Shown: positions 12,085 through 23,579 of the stretch, in pieces | How positions within the stretch are numbered: the stretch's first letter is position 1 | Layout of the letters: every line of letters begins with the position of its first letter | Made by a program: the position numbers and the translations under genes | Notes under the pieces: generated by a model | Databases searched by the model: none | What the model saw: the letters and a program-made list of their open reading frames with translations, nothing else | Told to the model about the DNA's origin: nothing | Source of the DNA: Cynocephalus volans | Lineage: Eukaryota; Chordata; Mammalia; Dermoptera; Cynocephalidae | Direction: 5' to 3' | Length of the DNA: 64,000 nucleotides | NCBI RefSeq assembly: GCF_027409185.1 | Contig: NC_084469.1 | Coordinates: forward strand, 30,742,293-30,806,292

Positions 12085-14090
12085 TTTTAAATTTTTTAAA
12101 AATTTTTATTGTACATATCTGTGGGGCACAGCATCAAACAATACCTGTGTGCAACATGTGATGTTCAGATCAGGAGAATCAGCACATCTACCATTGCACA
12201 GGGCAATTAATCTTCACAGACCCCACCAGCTCCTCCTCCCTTCCCTTGCTCCCCTGTCAACCCAGCTCTGTAGCTCTGTTCCCCTCTCCCCCAAAATCTA
12301 ACATATTATTCTGATTGCTGAATCCCTTTTCCTCCTTTATTTATTTGCTCATTTATTCATCTATTTTTGTATTAGCTCTCACATATAAGTGAGGACATGC
12401 AATATTTCCCTTTCTGTGCCTGGCTTATTTCACAACATAATTTTCTGTAAGTTCATCTGTCTCACTATGAATGGCAGTATTTCATTCTTTCTTATGGCAG
12501 AGTAGTATTCCATTGTATAAATATATCATATTTTCCTTATGCACTCATCCATTGATGGACATTTAGATGATTCCAACTCTTGGCTATTGTAAACAGAGTT
12601 GTAATAAACATGGGAGTACCAATGTCCATCAGATATGATGATTTCCCTTCCTTTGGGTATAGACCAAGCAGTGGGACTGCTGGATCATAAGGCAGTTCCA
12701 TCTGTAGTTGTTTGAGAAACCTCCATACCATTTTCCAAAATGGCTGCACCATTTTACAGTCCCACCAGCTGTGCAGGAGGGTTCCTCTTTCCCTGCATCC
12801 TCACCAGCATTTGTTATTCTGTCTTTTTGATAGTAGCCAGCCTAACTGGGGTGAGATGGTATCTCAGTGTGGTTTTGATTTGCATTTCCCTGATGTTGAA
12901 TGATGTTGAGCATTTTTTCATGTGTCTGTTGGCCATTTGTGTATCTTCCTTAAGAAATGCCTATTCTGCTCCTTTGCCCATTTTTTAATGGGGTTACTTT
13001 TTTTTTTACTGTTAAGTTGTTAGAATTCCTTGTATATTCTGGATGTTAACCCTTTTTCTGGAAGCATATTGTGCAAATATTTTCTCCCATTCTGTTGGTT
13101 GTCTTTCTGCTCTGTTAATTGTTTTTGCTGTACAGAAGCTTTTTAGTTTGATATAATCCCGTTTATTTTTCCTTTTGTCACCTGTGCTTTTGGGTCATGT
13201 TTGTAAAGTCTATTCCCAGTCCTACTTCCTGAAGTTTCCCATATGTTTTCTTTTAGGAGTTTTATAGTGTCGGGATGTATATTTAATTTTTTAATCCATT
13301 TTGAGTTGATTTTGGAATATAGCAAGAAGTACGGGTCTAGTTTTATTCTTCTACATATGGATGTCCAATTTTCCCAGCACTATTTATCAAAGAGGCAGTC
13401 TTTTCCCCAGTGTATGTTCTTGGTGCTTTGTTGAAGATCAGTTGGCTATAGGTATATGGACTGATTTCTGGGATTTTACGTTGTGTTCCATTGGTCCATG
13501 TGTCTGGTTTTATGCAAGTACCATGCTGTTTTGGTTACTACAGGCTTTGTAGCATAATTTGAAGTCAGGCAGTGCTATGCCTCTGGGTTTACTTTTTTTG
13601 CTCAGGATTGCTTTGGCTATTTTGAGGTTTTGTTTTCTATATGAATATTAGGGTTATTTTTTCTTTTTCTGTGAAAAATGTCATTGGTATTCTGATGCGG
13701 ATCGCTTTGAATCTGTAGATCTCTTTGGGTAGTATGGACATTTTCACAATGTTAATTCTTCCAATCCAAGGGCACAGAATATCTTTCCATCTTCTTGTGT
13801 CTTCTTTAATTTCTTTCAACAATGATTTGTAATTCTCATTGTAGAGATCTGTCACTTCCTTGGTTAACTTTATTCCTAGGTATTTTACTTTTTTAGTGAC
13901 TATTGTAAATGGGCTAGCTTTCTTGATTTCTTTTTCAGCTAGTTCATTGTTGGAATAGAAAAATGCTACTGATTTTTGCATGTTGATTTGTATCCTGCAA
14001 CTTTGCTGAAATTGTTCATCAACTCTAAGAGTTTTTGTGTAGGATCTTTAGGCTTCTCTCTATATAGGATCATGCCATCTTTAAACAGGT
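12085..14090 (-). mobile_element. 5'-truncated older L1, minus strand
   Basis: This has a different 3'UTR from the younger L1s: tttttattgtacatatctgt at the 3' end, then 'cacatataagtgaggacatg', typical of older L1MA/L1P-type ends. ORF2 C-terminal and downstream-of-RT sequence follows up to ctatataggatcatgccatc near 14080. Open blocks such as 12752-12537 and 13981-13637 ([15 protein letters not shown]) are decayed ORF2. Confidence 0.85.
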
Positions 14091-15012
14091 ACTATTTTTT
14101 GTTAGTTGAAGTTTGTCCTCTAATTGTTTATTCTGTGGGCTCATAGAAAAATTATTCTTGAGTTGTTGCATATCCAAACATGTTAAGCTGTTGCTTATCT
14201 ATTTAAACAACAGTTTCTCTTGGCATGATATTCTTGAATCACACTTTGTTTCCCTGAAGACTTCATAAGCAATGCTCTATTTTTTCTAGCCTTGAGTGCT
14301 TCTATAAAGAAATATGATAAGCCTCTTTTTTTCCCATTGTGACTCGATCTTTTCTACCACTGTACCCAAAGAATTCATTATTTTTTAATTCCAATAACTT
14401 TACCAGGACTATCTTAGAATGAAACTTCTGTTTCTGTTTTTCCTGGCACATGTTGTGCCTTTTCAATCTTCAGAAACTAGTCTTCACTTATTTCTGGAGA
14501 GTTTTCTCTTATTTTAATTGTATGTTTTTCCTCTACTTTTTGCCTGAGTACTATTATCTCACATTTCATCTTCTGTTTTCTTGAAACACCTCCCTGAGAT
14601 CTTGTATCTCTGCTTTATGTTCTTGTTATACAGAATTGAATGCTTTATTACATGTGTTAAGTACCTGTCTTTTATTTTTTATGTTATTCAGCTGCTCTGT
14701 GGCACCAGGTTTCTTCTGAGTGTTTGGAACCTAGAATTTGTTTTTCCTGGTATCTCTCCTCCTCCACCCCTTTATTTCTTGGGTATCTTTGACTAGATCT
14801 TGTTCTGGTTTCTTTTTGAGGACTAAATGAAATGAAAGGATTCTGAACCAGTCTTTTGTGAGAGGTTTTTGTTTGGGAGAGGCACATGTCTTGATTCATG
14901 ATTGTTTGTGTGTACTTTACTTCTCTATAGTCCATGCTGAAATGCAGCTTTGGAACTGCTAACAATGCAGTTTTCCTGCTTTTACAGTCTCACCTAAAAA
15001 TGACAAAACAGT
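14091..15012 (-). mobile_element. Possible HAL1/old L1 ORF1-region remnant
   Basis: The T-rich text (ttctctcttattttaattgt type runs, 'cttgaaacacctccctgag') is reminiscent of antisense ORF1 regions of HAL1 or very old L1s. I cannot align it well. No coding sequence is seen. Confidence 0.35.
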
Positions 15013-15027
15013 TTACCTGGATTTCTT

Positions 15028-15184
15028 TTTTTCTTTTTTTTTTTTTTTTTTTTTTTGTCTTTTTTGTGACCAGTACTCAGCCAGTGAGTGCACCGGCCAT
15101 TCCTATATAGGATCCGAACCCGCGGCAGGAGCGTCACCATGCTCCCAGCACTGCACTCTCCCGAGTGCGCCACGGGCTTGGCCC
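15028..15184 (-). mobile_element. tRNA-Ile-derived SINE (CYN/t-SINE-like dimer)
   Basis: Flanked by a perfect 15-bp duplication ttacctggatttctt (15013-15027 and 15185-15199). On the minus strand it starts gggccaagcccgtggcgcac, passes the B-box-like gcgggttcggatcc, then a partial second tRNA-like unit (atggccggtgcactcactgg), and ends in an A-rich tail (T-rich on +, 15028-15065). Confidence 0.92.
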
Positions 15185-15445
15185 TTACCTGGATTTCTTA
15201 TTCAGTCCTGCCTCCTCTGCTTCTCATATCCAACCTGAGACCAGAGAAGATCACACCACCAACCTGTACAGTCAATTCCTATTTTTATGAAGAGGGGTTT
15301 TTAAAAGAAATTTTTTGGTGAGCATATTCCCAGTCATATCAGTCATATTGCTACAGCCTCTCTGATTTCTGGAATTTCCTGAACCACATCTGCCCCTGAA
15401 TTTCATCGCCTCAGCTCAGGCAGTGATCACCTGTTCCCTTCTTTT

Positions 15446-15555
15446 AGAGTTACCAGGCTCCAACTGCTTCTTATCCTCTAATTCCGGTCCATCCTATGCA
15501 AGAGTTACCAGGCTCCAACTGCTTCTTATCCTCTAATTCCAGTCCATCCTATGCA
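15446..15555. repeat. Tandem duplication, 55 bp x 2
   Basis: Two adjacent 55-bp copies starting agagttaccaggctccaact (15446-15500 and 15501-15555) differ at one base (g/a in attcc[g/a]gtcc). There are no terminal repeats or tail, so this is a local duplication rather than a mobile element. Confidence 0.95.
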
Positions 15556-15684
15556 AGAGAAAGACTTTACTCTTCATGAATCTCCAGACCCTCTTATTCC
15601 ATGGGCAATAGAGACATTGATATTTTTTGATGCAGAGCTTGACATAAAATTTGAAAGTTTTAATTCAATATGGCTTTACAAATA

Positions 15685-15766
15685 TGAGGGTACTTCAAAA
15701 AGTTCATGGAAAAATAAAATTAAAAGATAATATGAATCTTTCCATGAACTTTTTGAAGTACCCTTG
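15685..15766. mobile_element. Mariner-like MITE (palindromic, TA target site)
   Basis: An 82-bp near-perfect inverted repeat: TA-tgagggtacttcaaaaag...ctttttgaagtacccttg-TA. The arms (agttcatgga / tccatgaact) are separated by a short A/T-rich loop. The TA duplication at 15683-15684 and 15767-15768 is diagnostic of Tc1/mariner integration. A second member lies at 56999-57081. Confidence 0.85.
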
Positions 15767-16259
15767 TACATTCCTGCTTCATTTGAGGACTTCTCCTTAC
15801 AGCCATTCATTCAATCTACCATGCTGAGTCAAGGACAGGTGGAAGACCAGTGCCTGTGCCTAATCCTAATGGCACCCAACAGTAACCAGCCCACCGGCCA
15901 TGCTTACAACTTTGATTTTAGAGAGGAGCAGCAGACAACATAAAAAAAGTAAATAATTTTAAATTAAGCTGTTATTTGAAGTCCAATGTAAGAGCTTAAG
16001 TAGCAATAATAACACTAGCAGTTTACTGAACAAGGGATTTTGAATTTATAGTTCAGAATATGGTTTCTCGTCTTGGAGAAATGTAGTTGGCTGGTCTTTC
16101 TGAAATCTACAATCATGGGTGTCTTCTCTCTGATTCTTGCTTAATCTTCACTATTTCTAGAAGACTTGGAACCTAAGTAATGTTTGCAAATACTTTCTAG
16201 TTTCTCTGGAAATATCGTTAATTTTTCTATTTTGAAATCTGCTTATTGGTCTCTGCTTC

Positions 16260-16535
16260 TATGAGGTTGAATTTTTAGATTTCACATATAAGTGAGATCA
16301 TACAGTATTTGTCTTTCTGTGCCTGAGTTACTTCACTTAGCATAATGTCCTCCAGTTTTACTACAAGAATAGACTTTCAATGTTCTCACCAAAAAATAAT
16401 AAGTTGGTGAAGTGATGGATGTATTAATCAGCTTGATTAAACCTTTTGCCAGTGTATACACAGATCAAAATACCACATTGTATCCCACAAACATACACAA
16501 TTATAATTTGTTGATTAAAAATAAGTTTTAAAAAA
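16260..16535 (+). mobile_element. 5'-inverted L1 3' end
   Basis: 16260-16365 reads as antisense L1 3' region (cacatataagtgagatcata...). At about 16366 the orientation flips, and 16366-16535 reads as sense L1 3'UTR (gtgaagtgatggatgtatta, then an A-rich tail). This is the classic product of twin priming. Confidence 0.7.
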
Positions 16536-16624
16536 ATAATCTGTTTATTGGTTTGGCTTGATCTCTCAGAGAAATATGGGAAATTCCATTTTACTCCCAC
16601 TATATTCAAAGAGAAATCTTCTTT

Positions 16625-17000
16625 TACTTTTTATTTAATGAATTTTATTGTGTATATTTAAGGTATACCACATAATGTTATGAGATATATAGAGTAAAAA
16701 TGTTTACTATAGTGAAATAGATTAACATATCCATGGGCTCATATAATTACCTATTTTCCATCTATGGCAAGAGAAGCTATAATCTACTCATTTAGCAAAA
16801 ATCCTGAATACAATACACTGTTATTAAGTATATGTTGCACGTTGTACATTAGATCTTTTTGTTGGTTTGTTTTTGTTTTTGTTTTTGGCAACTGGCCAGT
16901 ATGGAGATCTGAACCTGCGACCTTGGTGTTATCAGCACCATGCTCTAACCAAGTGAAATAACCAGCCAGCCTTTACATTAGATCTTTTAACTCATTTTCC
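16625..17000 (-). mobile_element. Older L1 3'UTR fragment, minus strand, split by a SINE
   Basis: gtgtatatttaaggtatacc and later 'ttaacatatccatgggctc' resemble antisense L1MA-type 3'UTR. It resumes after the 16860-16973 SINE for a few tens of bases. Confidence 0.7.
16860..16973 (-). mobile_element. tRNA-Ile-derived SINE, monomeric
   Basis: A perfect 15-bp duplication tacattagatctttt (16845-16859 and 16974-16988). The minus strand reads ggctggctggttatttcact...gcatggtgctgataacacca...ggttcagatctccatactgg, a single tRNA-Ile-like unit with A and B box remnants, followed by a (GTTTTT)n-complement tail. Confidence 0.88.
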
Positions 17001-17239
17001 CACATATTTTGACCCCTTCAGATAGAAGACAATGGGAGAAAGGGGGTGGTGGTGGCATCAGGCATCTCAGCTGAGAGCAGGTAAAGGTGCTGAGGTGATG
17101 AGGAGGTCAGTGAGTGAGGTGTGTGGCCTGGGGAGTGGGAAAATACTCACCTAGACAACTGGAAACTTACTATGGGGATTTAAACAGAAATTATTTAAAA
17201 TGTTTATGTTGAATAAGTAAAAGAGCGTACTGACACCTC

Positions 17240-17263
17240 CCCTGCTGTGACATTTCCTCACAG
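17240..17263 (+). promoter_or_regulatory. Putative splice acceptor for the OR3A coding exon
   Basis: A C/T-rich stretch ends in tttcctcacag, with AG at 17262-17263, only 6 bp before the ATG. Olfactory receptor coding exons are usually preceded by one or more non-coding 5' exons spliced just upstream of the start, so this fits the family. The upstream exon and promoter were not located. Confidence 0.5.
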
Positions 17264-17269
17264 GAACTC

Positions 17270-18217
17270 ATGGAGCCAGAAGCTGGGACCAACATGACAG
17301 CCATTACTGAGTTCATTCTACTGGGCCTAGTGGAAACAGAAGCGATGCAGTCTGTGGTCTTTGTGCTCTTCTTCTTTGCCTACCTGATCACAGTTGGGGG
17401 CAACCTCAGCATCCTGGCAGCCATCCTGGTGGAGCCCAAACTCCACACCCCCATGTACTTCTTCCTGGGGAACCTATCAGTGCTGGATGTTGGGTGCATC
17501 AGTGTCACTGTTCCCTCCATGTTGGGTCGTCTCCTGTCCCACAAGCGTACAGTTCCCTATGGAGCCTGCCTCTCCCAACTCTTCTTTTTCCATCTTCTGG
17601 CTGGGATGGACTGCTTCCTGTTGACAGCCATGGCCTATGACCGATTCCTGGCCATCTGCCGGCCCCTCACCTACAGCACTCACATGAGCCAGACAGTCCA
17701 GAGGATATTGGTGGCTGTGTCTTGGGCTTGTGCCTTCACCAATGCACTCACCCACACTGTGGCCATATCCACACTCAACTTTTGTGGTCCCAATGTGATC
17801 AACCACTTCTACTGTGACCTCCCACAGCTCTTCCAGCTCTCCTGCTCCAGCACCCAACTCAATGAGCTGCTGCTCTTTGTAGCAGCATCCTTCATGGCTG
17901 TGGCCCCCTTGGTCCTCATCACTGTGTCTTATGTCCACGTGGTAGCTGCTGTGCTACGAATCCGCTCTACCCAGGGCAGGAAGAAAGCCTTCTCCACATG
18001 TGGCTCCCACCTCACTGTGGTGGGCATCTTCTATGGGACAGGCGTCTTCAGCTACATGAGGCTGGGTTCAGTGGAGGCTTCAGACAAGGACAAAGGGGTT
18101 GGGGTTTTCATGACTGTTATCAATCCCATGCTCAACCCACTCATCTACAGCCTCAGAAACACTGACGTTCAGGGTGCTCTGTGTCAGGTCCTTGTGGGGA
18201 GGCAGTCACTGACCTGA
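17270..18217 (+). CDS. OR3A3: Olfactory receptor, OR3A family (OR3A3-like), intact
   Basis: A single uninterrupted 315-residue frame encodes a class II odorant receptor, a seven-helix GPCR that in olfactory neurons couples odorant binding to Golf and cAMP. Hallmarks seen: N-glycosylation site N8-[10 protein letters not shown] at 58-65 (TM2); C100 and C182 for the conserved disulfide; [10 protein letters not shown] at 121-130 (the DRY-type motif with F in place of Y); [10 protein letters not shown] at 239-248 (TM6); [12 protein letters not shown] at 286-297 (TM7). The N-terminus MEPEAGTN and C-terminus RQSLT resemble human OR3A3 as I recall it. Human OR3A3 can start six codons earlier; here that position reads ATT, so 17270 is the only plausible start. 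A splice acceptor sits 6 bp upstream. The OR3A identity is firm. OR3A3 rather than another OR3A paralogue is inferred from the termini and from the OR1E/SPATA22 neighbours. Confidence 0.93.
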   Translation: MEPEAGTNMTAITEFILLGLVETEAMQSVVFVLFFFAYLITVGGNLSILAAILVEPKLHTPMYFFLGNLSVLDVGCISVTVPSMLGRLLSHKRTVPYGACLSQLFFFHLLAGMDCFLLTAMAYDRFLAICRPLTYSTHMSQTVQRILVAVSWACAFTNALTHTVAISTLNFCGPNVINHFYCDLPQLFQLSCSSTQLNELLLFVAASFMAVAPLVLITVSYVHVVAAVLRIRSTQGRKKAFSTCGSHLTVVGIFYGTGVFSYMRLGSVEASDKDKGVGVFMTVINPMLNPLIYSLRNTDVQGALCQVLVGRQSLT

Positions 18218-18372
18218 GAGGTTATTGGGTCCCTCCTTTCCTGCCTTTTCTGGACTTAGGAAAATTTCTCATGTAGCCAGCAATCAGAAAAACTGGTCTA
18301 TAGCCATTTTTCCTATCTCCTGATGCCTGAATATCGATGTTATGTGTTTGTCCCACAAGGAAACCCTACGTC

Positions 18373-18640
18373 ATTCATTCATTCATTCATTCATTCATTC
18401 ATTCATTCAACAAATATTTATTGAATTACTTCTATAATCCAAACAGTCTTCTAGGGCATTGGTGAACAAAATGGACAAAAGTCTCTGCACTCAAGCAAAT
18501 CTTATGCTATAAAGGTAGGCAAAGTAAATTAGTAAGCATCATATATAGTAACACCACATGGTGATAAGTTCTATAAAAAACAAATAAACAAATAAGATAG
18601 GGGGATATGAAGTTAAGTTCTGCCAAGCAAACCCCCTGGG
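18373..18640 (-). repeat. L2 fragment with (CATT)n end
   Basis: (CATT)n at 18373-18410 followed by caacaaatatttattgaatt and 'gtgaacaaaatggacaaaa' is the antisense of the L2 LINE 3' end with its (TGAA)n tail. Confidence 0.75.
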
Positions 18641-20200
18641 TAAGTTGCTACCTTGTTTTTGGCTGTGCATATTCTGGGCAGAGTTGAAGCCTTGGCAGCA
18701 GCAATGTCCTACAGGGAAGAGACATTTGGTTAATCACAGCCTAAGTAACCTTTTGGTGGGGATGTGAGATTCCTGTAGATCAGAGTGTGGAAAGATGAAA
18801 GATGAAAGATGTTTCATGTGCATCGTGCCAAGAATCATTTCCTTTCCCCTCCAATAACTTCAGTTCCTTCTCTCCACTATCCTACAAGAATCCCATAGAA
18901 TGCTTAGGGGACCAGTAGGGCCTAGAGAAGGAAAGAGACCATTAAATAAAAACCGCATTACCTTAGGACAAAAAAGGAATGTTGCTTCTCCATCCCCTGT
19001 CATGTCTTTCTCTCTTATTTGATGAGTCACTTTCCTCACACATATGATAAAGCCAATGTAAGAGTAGGCATTTATACTGCAATCAGCCCTTTAGAATTTT
19101 CACTGTAGAATGACCTTCTCCTCCAAAGTCTTACTTTTATCTCTCAAAACTCTTCACTCAGAAAACACATATCTATAAATGAAGACCCTGGGAGTGACGC
19201 CTCTTTCTCACTTTATTAGTGCGTCAGTTTAGCCCCCAACCCAGAGCACTTCTTCATCTTTATGTTTCTCCAACCTGTGGCCTATTCGTTCTTGATGCCC
19301 TCCAGCCTCCCTGGGAAAGCTGCTCACCCTGTCCTGGCTATGCTACTGTCCCTCTGCTGTATCATTTCTAAAACTGTCCCACGGCTGTACCTGGAGCTTC
19401 ACTTCCCTGTGATCTCTTCTTGGGGTCAATGGACTGGAAGAATGAGCTGAGGTGAGGAGGCAATGAAAAGATATGATAGTGGGACATGGGTCAGGACTGG
19501 AGCAGAGCAATGAAGACCACATACGAGCACATGGGGAGGAAGGGTGCAGGACGGTGAGCAGAAGGGGTAAGAGGTAAGAACAGAAATGAGGGAAAGAACA
19601 TGATGAGAGAATGGGAAGAGAGATGAAGCATGTCTCTTTTCTGATACTCCTGGGGCTTGAGCTTCCCTCAAAGGGCAAAATTCTTGAGAACAAAAACCAG
19701 AAATGTGGGTTGTAATTGCAGCATTCTCACTTATCCACTTCTTGTGATCTCAGAAAGTTCCTTATCATGGTTAGGCTTGTTTCCACCTATACCATAAGGG
19801 GCTGGGACAAAATCTTTGCAGAGTTCTTCACCTTTACTGATGTCTGATTATAATGATCTCAACAAACTTTTCCCAGATCCAAACACATCAGAAAGCATTT
19901 TGAGACCGTTACCACCACCACTTCCACCACTCCATCTCCTCCACGAGCATTTAACACTAACCCAACTAATTTTATCTGTTACCCCAAAAGATCCTTTTTC
20001 AGCATTGCTTTCTCCTGAGAATTTATCCTTTCCTGTGTTCTGCCTATTCCCCAGACCTAAAGGTTTCTTTAACAAGTGAGAAAGTTGTGTTTCCCTTGGG
20101 ATTTCTTTCTTTGTGCCCCCAAATGTTAATATATTTATTTTAAAATCATTCAGAAATATTATACCTGATAGTGGACACATTCAATGTTATTTTGTCAAGC
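18641..20200. other. Unrecognised intergenic sequence downstream of OR3A
   Basis: No recognisable repeat or gene. Open frames at 19262-19450, 19343-19693 and 19816-20079 are short, overlap on both strands and lack any familiar motif. Some of this could be OR3A 3'UTR. Confidence 0.45.
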
Positions 20201-20204
20201 AGGA

Positions 20205-21125
20205 AATAAAAATCCATGTGTTCCTATATTGCACCAAAAATGCCATTATTCAGAGTTAACACCTGTTCAGAATTTTGTGTTCATTCCTCTAAGGATTTCA
20301 TGCATATGATATGCACATTTCACAGCAGTAGGACCGTACTGTTCTGTGATCTGTTTTTTGTTTTTCCAGCACATTATGCAACATAATTTTTACCTGACAA
20401 AGACTAAAACTCTGCTGTATCTGTTTTAACGATGGCATGGTATAACATTAAACATGTAAACTATAATTGATGTAATCAAACTTCTATTGATATAATTCGG
20501 GTTGTTTCCAATTGTTCTGCAATAACAAACAATGTTCATATCTTTACAGAGCTGTCTTTCTAAATTTTTGTAATTATTTCCCTGGGATTAATTCCTATGA
20601 ACAATTTTATCAGATTAAAGGAAACACAAATACAAATTTTGAGATAAACACACACGCACACATCTAAAACTTTTAGACCAGTTTACAAGTTCACTAAGTT
20701 ATGATAGTGTCTGTTTACCCACATACCTACCATCAAGAGTTATAACAAATAAATATCTTCCATTTTTGCAATCTGAAGGTTGAGAAATTGCAGTCTTTTC
20801 ATTTGAATTTTTAATTTTAACTAAAAGTGCATTTGAATGTCTTTTACATTGGCTATATGTATTCCTTCTTTGGGAATGGCATTTTGATATCTTTGCCCTC
20901 TTTTACATTGGATTATTTGCTTGTTAAAAATCGTTAGGAAATATTAACATATTATGGATAGCAGCCTTTTATCGTGTCATTTACAAATATTTTCTCTAAC
21001 TTGACATTTCTCTTTCAATTTAATGTTTTTCCAAATAGATGTGTTGATTTTTATATAATCAATCTGTTTGTCTTTTCTTATAATGTTTCTTAATTTTGTG
21101 ACTCATTTTGAATGCATAAGATTTT
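20205..21125 (-). mobile_element. Old L1M fragment, minus strand
   Basis: ggttgtttccaattgttctg, then 'ttgccctcttttacattgga' and 'catttacaaatattttctc', read as antisense L1 ORF2 C-terminus and 3' end of a very diverged L1M. Confidence 0.65.
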
Positions 21126-22420
21126 TTCCATCTGTATCAGGCAAGATTGGCTGCGTTACACTGTACTAACAAACAGCCATGAAGTCTCAGGGGTTTACAA
21201 CAATCTGACTGCAGAGGAAGAGAACCAAAGTGTTTTTCCTACTCAACACAACACTTCTGACCAGATGTGTGGGGGTATTTCCCTACACACCAAGTAAGAA
21301 ATCCTGTAGATTTTCCAATGGACACCAGCTGGGTGTCTACAATTTAACTCAATTCTGACACTATCTACCTGGAGATAGACCCACATCTAACAGGTTGACG
21401 GCTCAATCCCACAAGACTGCCCCCACTTCAGATGCCAATCACAAACCCCATATTGTAATATGTGCTTCTGACTGACAGGCTATAAATCAGGGTTCCCATG
21501 ACCTCCTCTTTAGGTTCAATGAACTTGCTAGAGAGGCTCACAGAACTCAAGGAAACACTTTATTTACGTTTACCCACTTATTATAAAGGATATTACAAAG
21601 GATATAGATAAACAGCCAGATGGAAGAGATGCATAGAGTGAGGTATGTGGTGAGGGGCTTGGAGCTTCTATGCACTCTCAGGACACCACCCTGCAGGAAC
21701 CGCCATGTGTTCAGCTGTCTGAATTATCCCCAAGCCATGTCCTTTTGGGTTTTTATGGAAGACTTATCACACAGCAATAATCAATTAAATCATTAGCCAC
21801 TGGTGATCAACTTAACTTTCAGCCTCTCTCCCGTCCCTGGAGGTTGGGGAGCTGAGACTGAAAGTTCCAACCCTCTAATCAAGCCTTGGTCTTTCTGGTG
21901 ACCAGCCCCCATCCTGAAGCTATCCAGGGGTCCCTGGGCACCATTCATCTCATTATCATACAAAAGACACTCATATCACTCCAGGGATTCCAAGAGTTTT
22001 AGGAGCTATATGCCAGGAAACTGGAACAAAGACCAAATATTTACTCCACAATATTACAAATAGCAACGGTTAATTTCTTACTCGTGATATGTCTCCACTG
22101 TGGGTGGGCTATGGCTCTTCTCCATAACATTTTCACTTTGAGACCCAAGGTGATGGAACCTGGAAATTGAGAATATTGCCAGGATTGTGGTAGACAGAAA
22201 GGAGACATAGTAAAACTGCACTGTATCTTGAAGCCTCTGCTTCGAAGTGACTCACATCACTTACATCCATGTTCCAAACCAAGCCATATGGCCACAGCTT
22301 ACATCATGTCAAGGATGGAAAATCCTCCCACATGGAAGGGAAATGAATATATGTGTGCAACAGAAGCCAAGGGTCTCTGTCATCTCAGCGCTTCAGTGAT
22401 ACCTTCGTTCATGTCAAAGA
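21126..22420 (-). mobile_element. Old interspersed repeat interrupted by an ERVL-like LTR
   Basis: 21126-21205 (ggctgcgttacactgtacta, acaaacagccatgaagtct) and 22059-22420 (cactgtgggtgggctatggc, tgacatcatgt-like remnants) look like consecutive parts of one widespread mammalian repeat that I cannot name. The LTR at 21206-22058 separates them. Confidence 0.4.
21206..22058 (-). mobile_element. Solo LTR, ERVL-like, minus strand
   Basis: About 850 bp bounded by TG...CA on the plus strand. It is clearly homologous, in reverse complement, to the LTR at 51687-52558: both share gtggacaccagctgggtg-type sequence at one end (21316-21340 here) and the ttataaaggatatta/taatatcctttataata poly(A)-signal region. 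No internal retroviral genes are present. The target duplication has decayed. Confidence 0.7.
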
Positions 22421-22631
22421 CGGCTGCAGCAGTTCCAGGAATCACATGCAGATGTTTCAAAGACCAGTGAAGAAGAGGTGTGTTTCCTCTCACATTTTAC
22501 TTTTTATTAGTCAAGTAAATATTTTCTAGAGGCCCACAAGGAGATTTCCTCTTTGTGTCATTGGCCATGCTCATTCCAGTCTTGACAAGGGAAATTAAAT
22601 TATCATGATTGCTTTAATGAATCAATTCATC

Positions 22632-23458
22632 CCTGTCCTAGTCAGCTCAGGCTGCTACAACAGACTGGGTGGCTTAAACAACAGACATTTATTTCCCACA
22701 GTTCTGGAGGCTGGTAAGTCTGAGGTCAATGTGCTGGCAGATTCAGTATCTGGTGAAGGCCCTTTCTGGCTTGCAGATGGATGCCTTCTCACTGTGTCCT
22801 TACATAGCAGGGAGAGAGAGAGAGTTCTGGTCTCTTCTTCTTTTTATGAGGGCACTAATTCCATCATGGGAGGGTCCACCTCATAACCTCATTGAAGCCT
22901 ACTTACCTCCTGTGGGGAAAATAGAATAGTTTAGTCAGGCCCCTCGCCTCAGATCTGTTAGGGGGTGGCGCAGCACATTCTTTGTAAACAAGTTGTGTGA
23001 GGGTGGAGTTAGTGAGCATGCACACCAATGTATCTTTTTAGTTTGTTGCTAGTGTGTGTTCTTGAGTTTGCAGAGCAGCAGCCCTGAACTGCTGGTTGGC
23101 AGAGAGTTCATGTCTAAAAATAGAGTACATATACTTTACTGGCAGCTGCTCAGTTTTTCTTTGGACTTTGCAGGTAGCAGTTGAGTTTCTGGGTTTCTCT
23201 TTGGACTGCCTTGCTCTGAGATGACTCTTTCTTCAACCAAGGCTCCAAGGACATTTTTCCAGTTACCTAGCTCATAGACCTACATGTGAAGGGTTTGTGA
23301 CCCAGTCTGGACAACAGGCTTAAGGGGTCTGTGAGCTTCAGGACCAGCCCTAGCTCTACACCTCCTCAAAGACCTCATCTCTAAATACCATCACAGAGGG
23401 GATTACGACTTCAACATATGAATTTTAAGGGACATAAGCATTAAGTCCATAGCACCCT
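22632..23458 (-). mobile_element. MLT1-type MaLR LTR, split by a 450-bp LTR
   Basis: 22632-22910 (ggctgctacaacagactggg, acagttctggaggctgg, cactgtgtccttacatag) continues at 23361-23458 (aaataccatcacagaggg, ttcaacatatgaattttaag, taagtccatagca). In antisense these are the typical MLT1 LTR segments, in order, interrupted by the inserted LTR. Confidence 0.75.
22911..23360. mobile_element. 450-bp solo LTR nested in an MLT1 LTR
   Basis: It begins tgtggggaaaatagaatag and ends ccctagctctaca (TG...CA). Perfect 5-bp duplications cctcc lie on each side (22906-22910 and 23361-23365), and it interrupts the MLT1 consensus exactly there. There is no internal retroviral sequence. Class and orientation are unresolved; 5-bp duplications are common in ERVL/MaLR and some ERV1 groups. 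Confidence 0.8.
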
Positions 23459-23579
23459 GGAGTTAGGGAAGGATCACAAAGCATAAGACCTTGCAATTTC
23501 TGAATAAAATCAGGATGGGATTGGCAAGGAAGAAGCAAGAGGAGATGGCTATTAGGTTAAGTAGCAAGCAATGTCTGCC

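Noticed and set aside
17477-17938. 153-residue open frame antisense to the OR3A gene
   Set aside because: It lies wholly within a conserved receptor gene and has a composition dictated by the sense codons. No motif is visible.
19262-20180. Short frames on both strands downstream of OR3A
   Set aside because: They overlap one another, show no splice context or known motif, and are of the length expected by chance.
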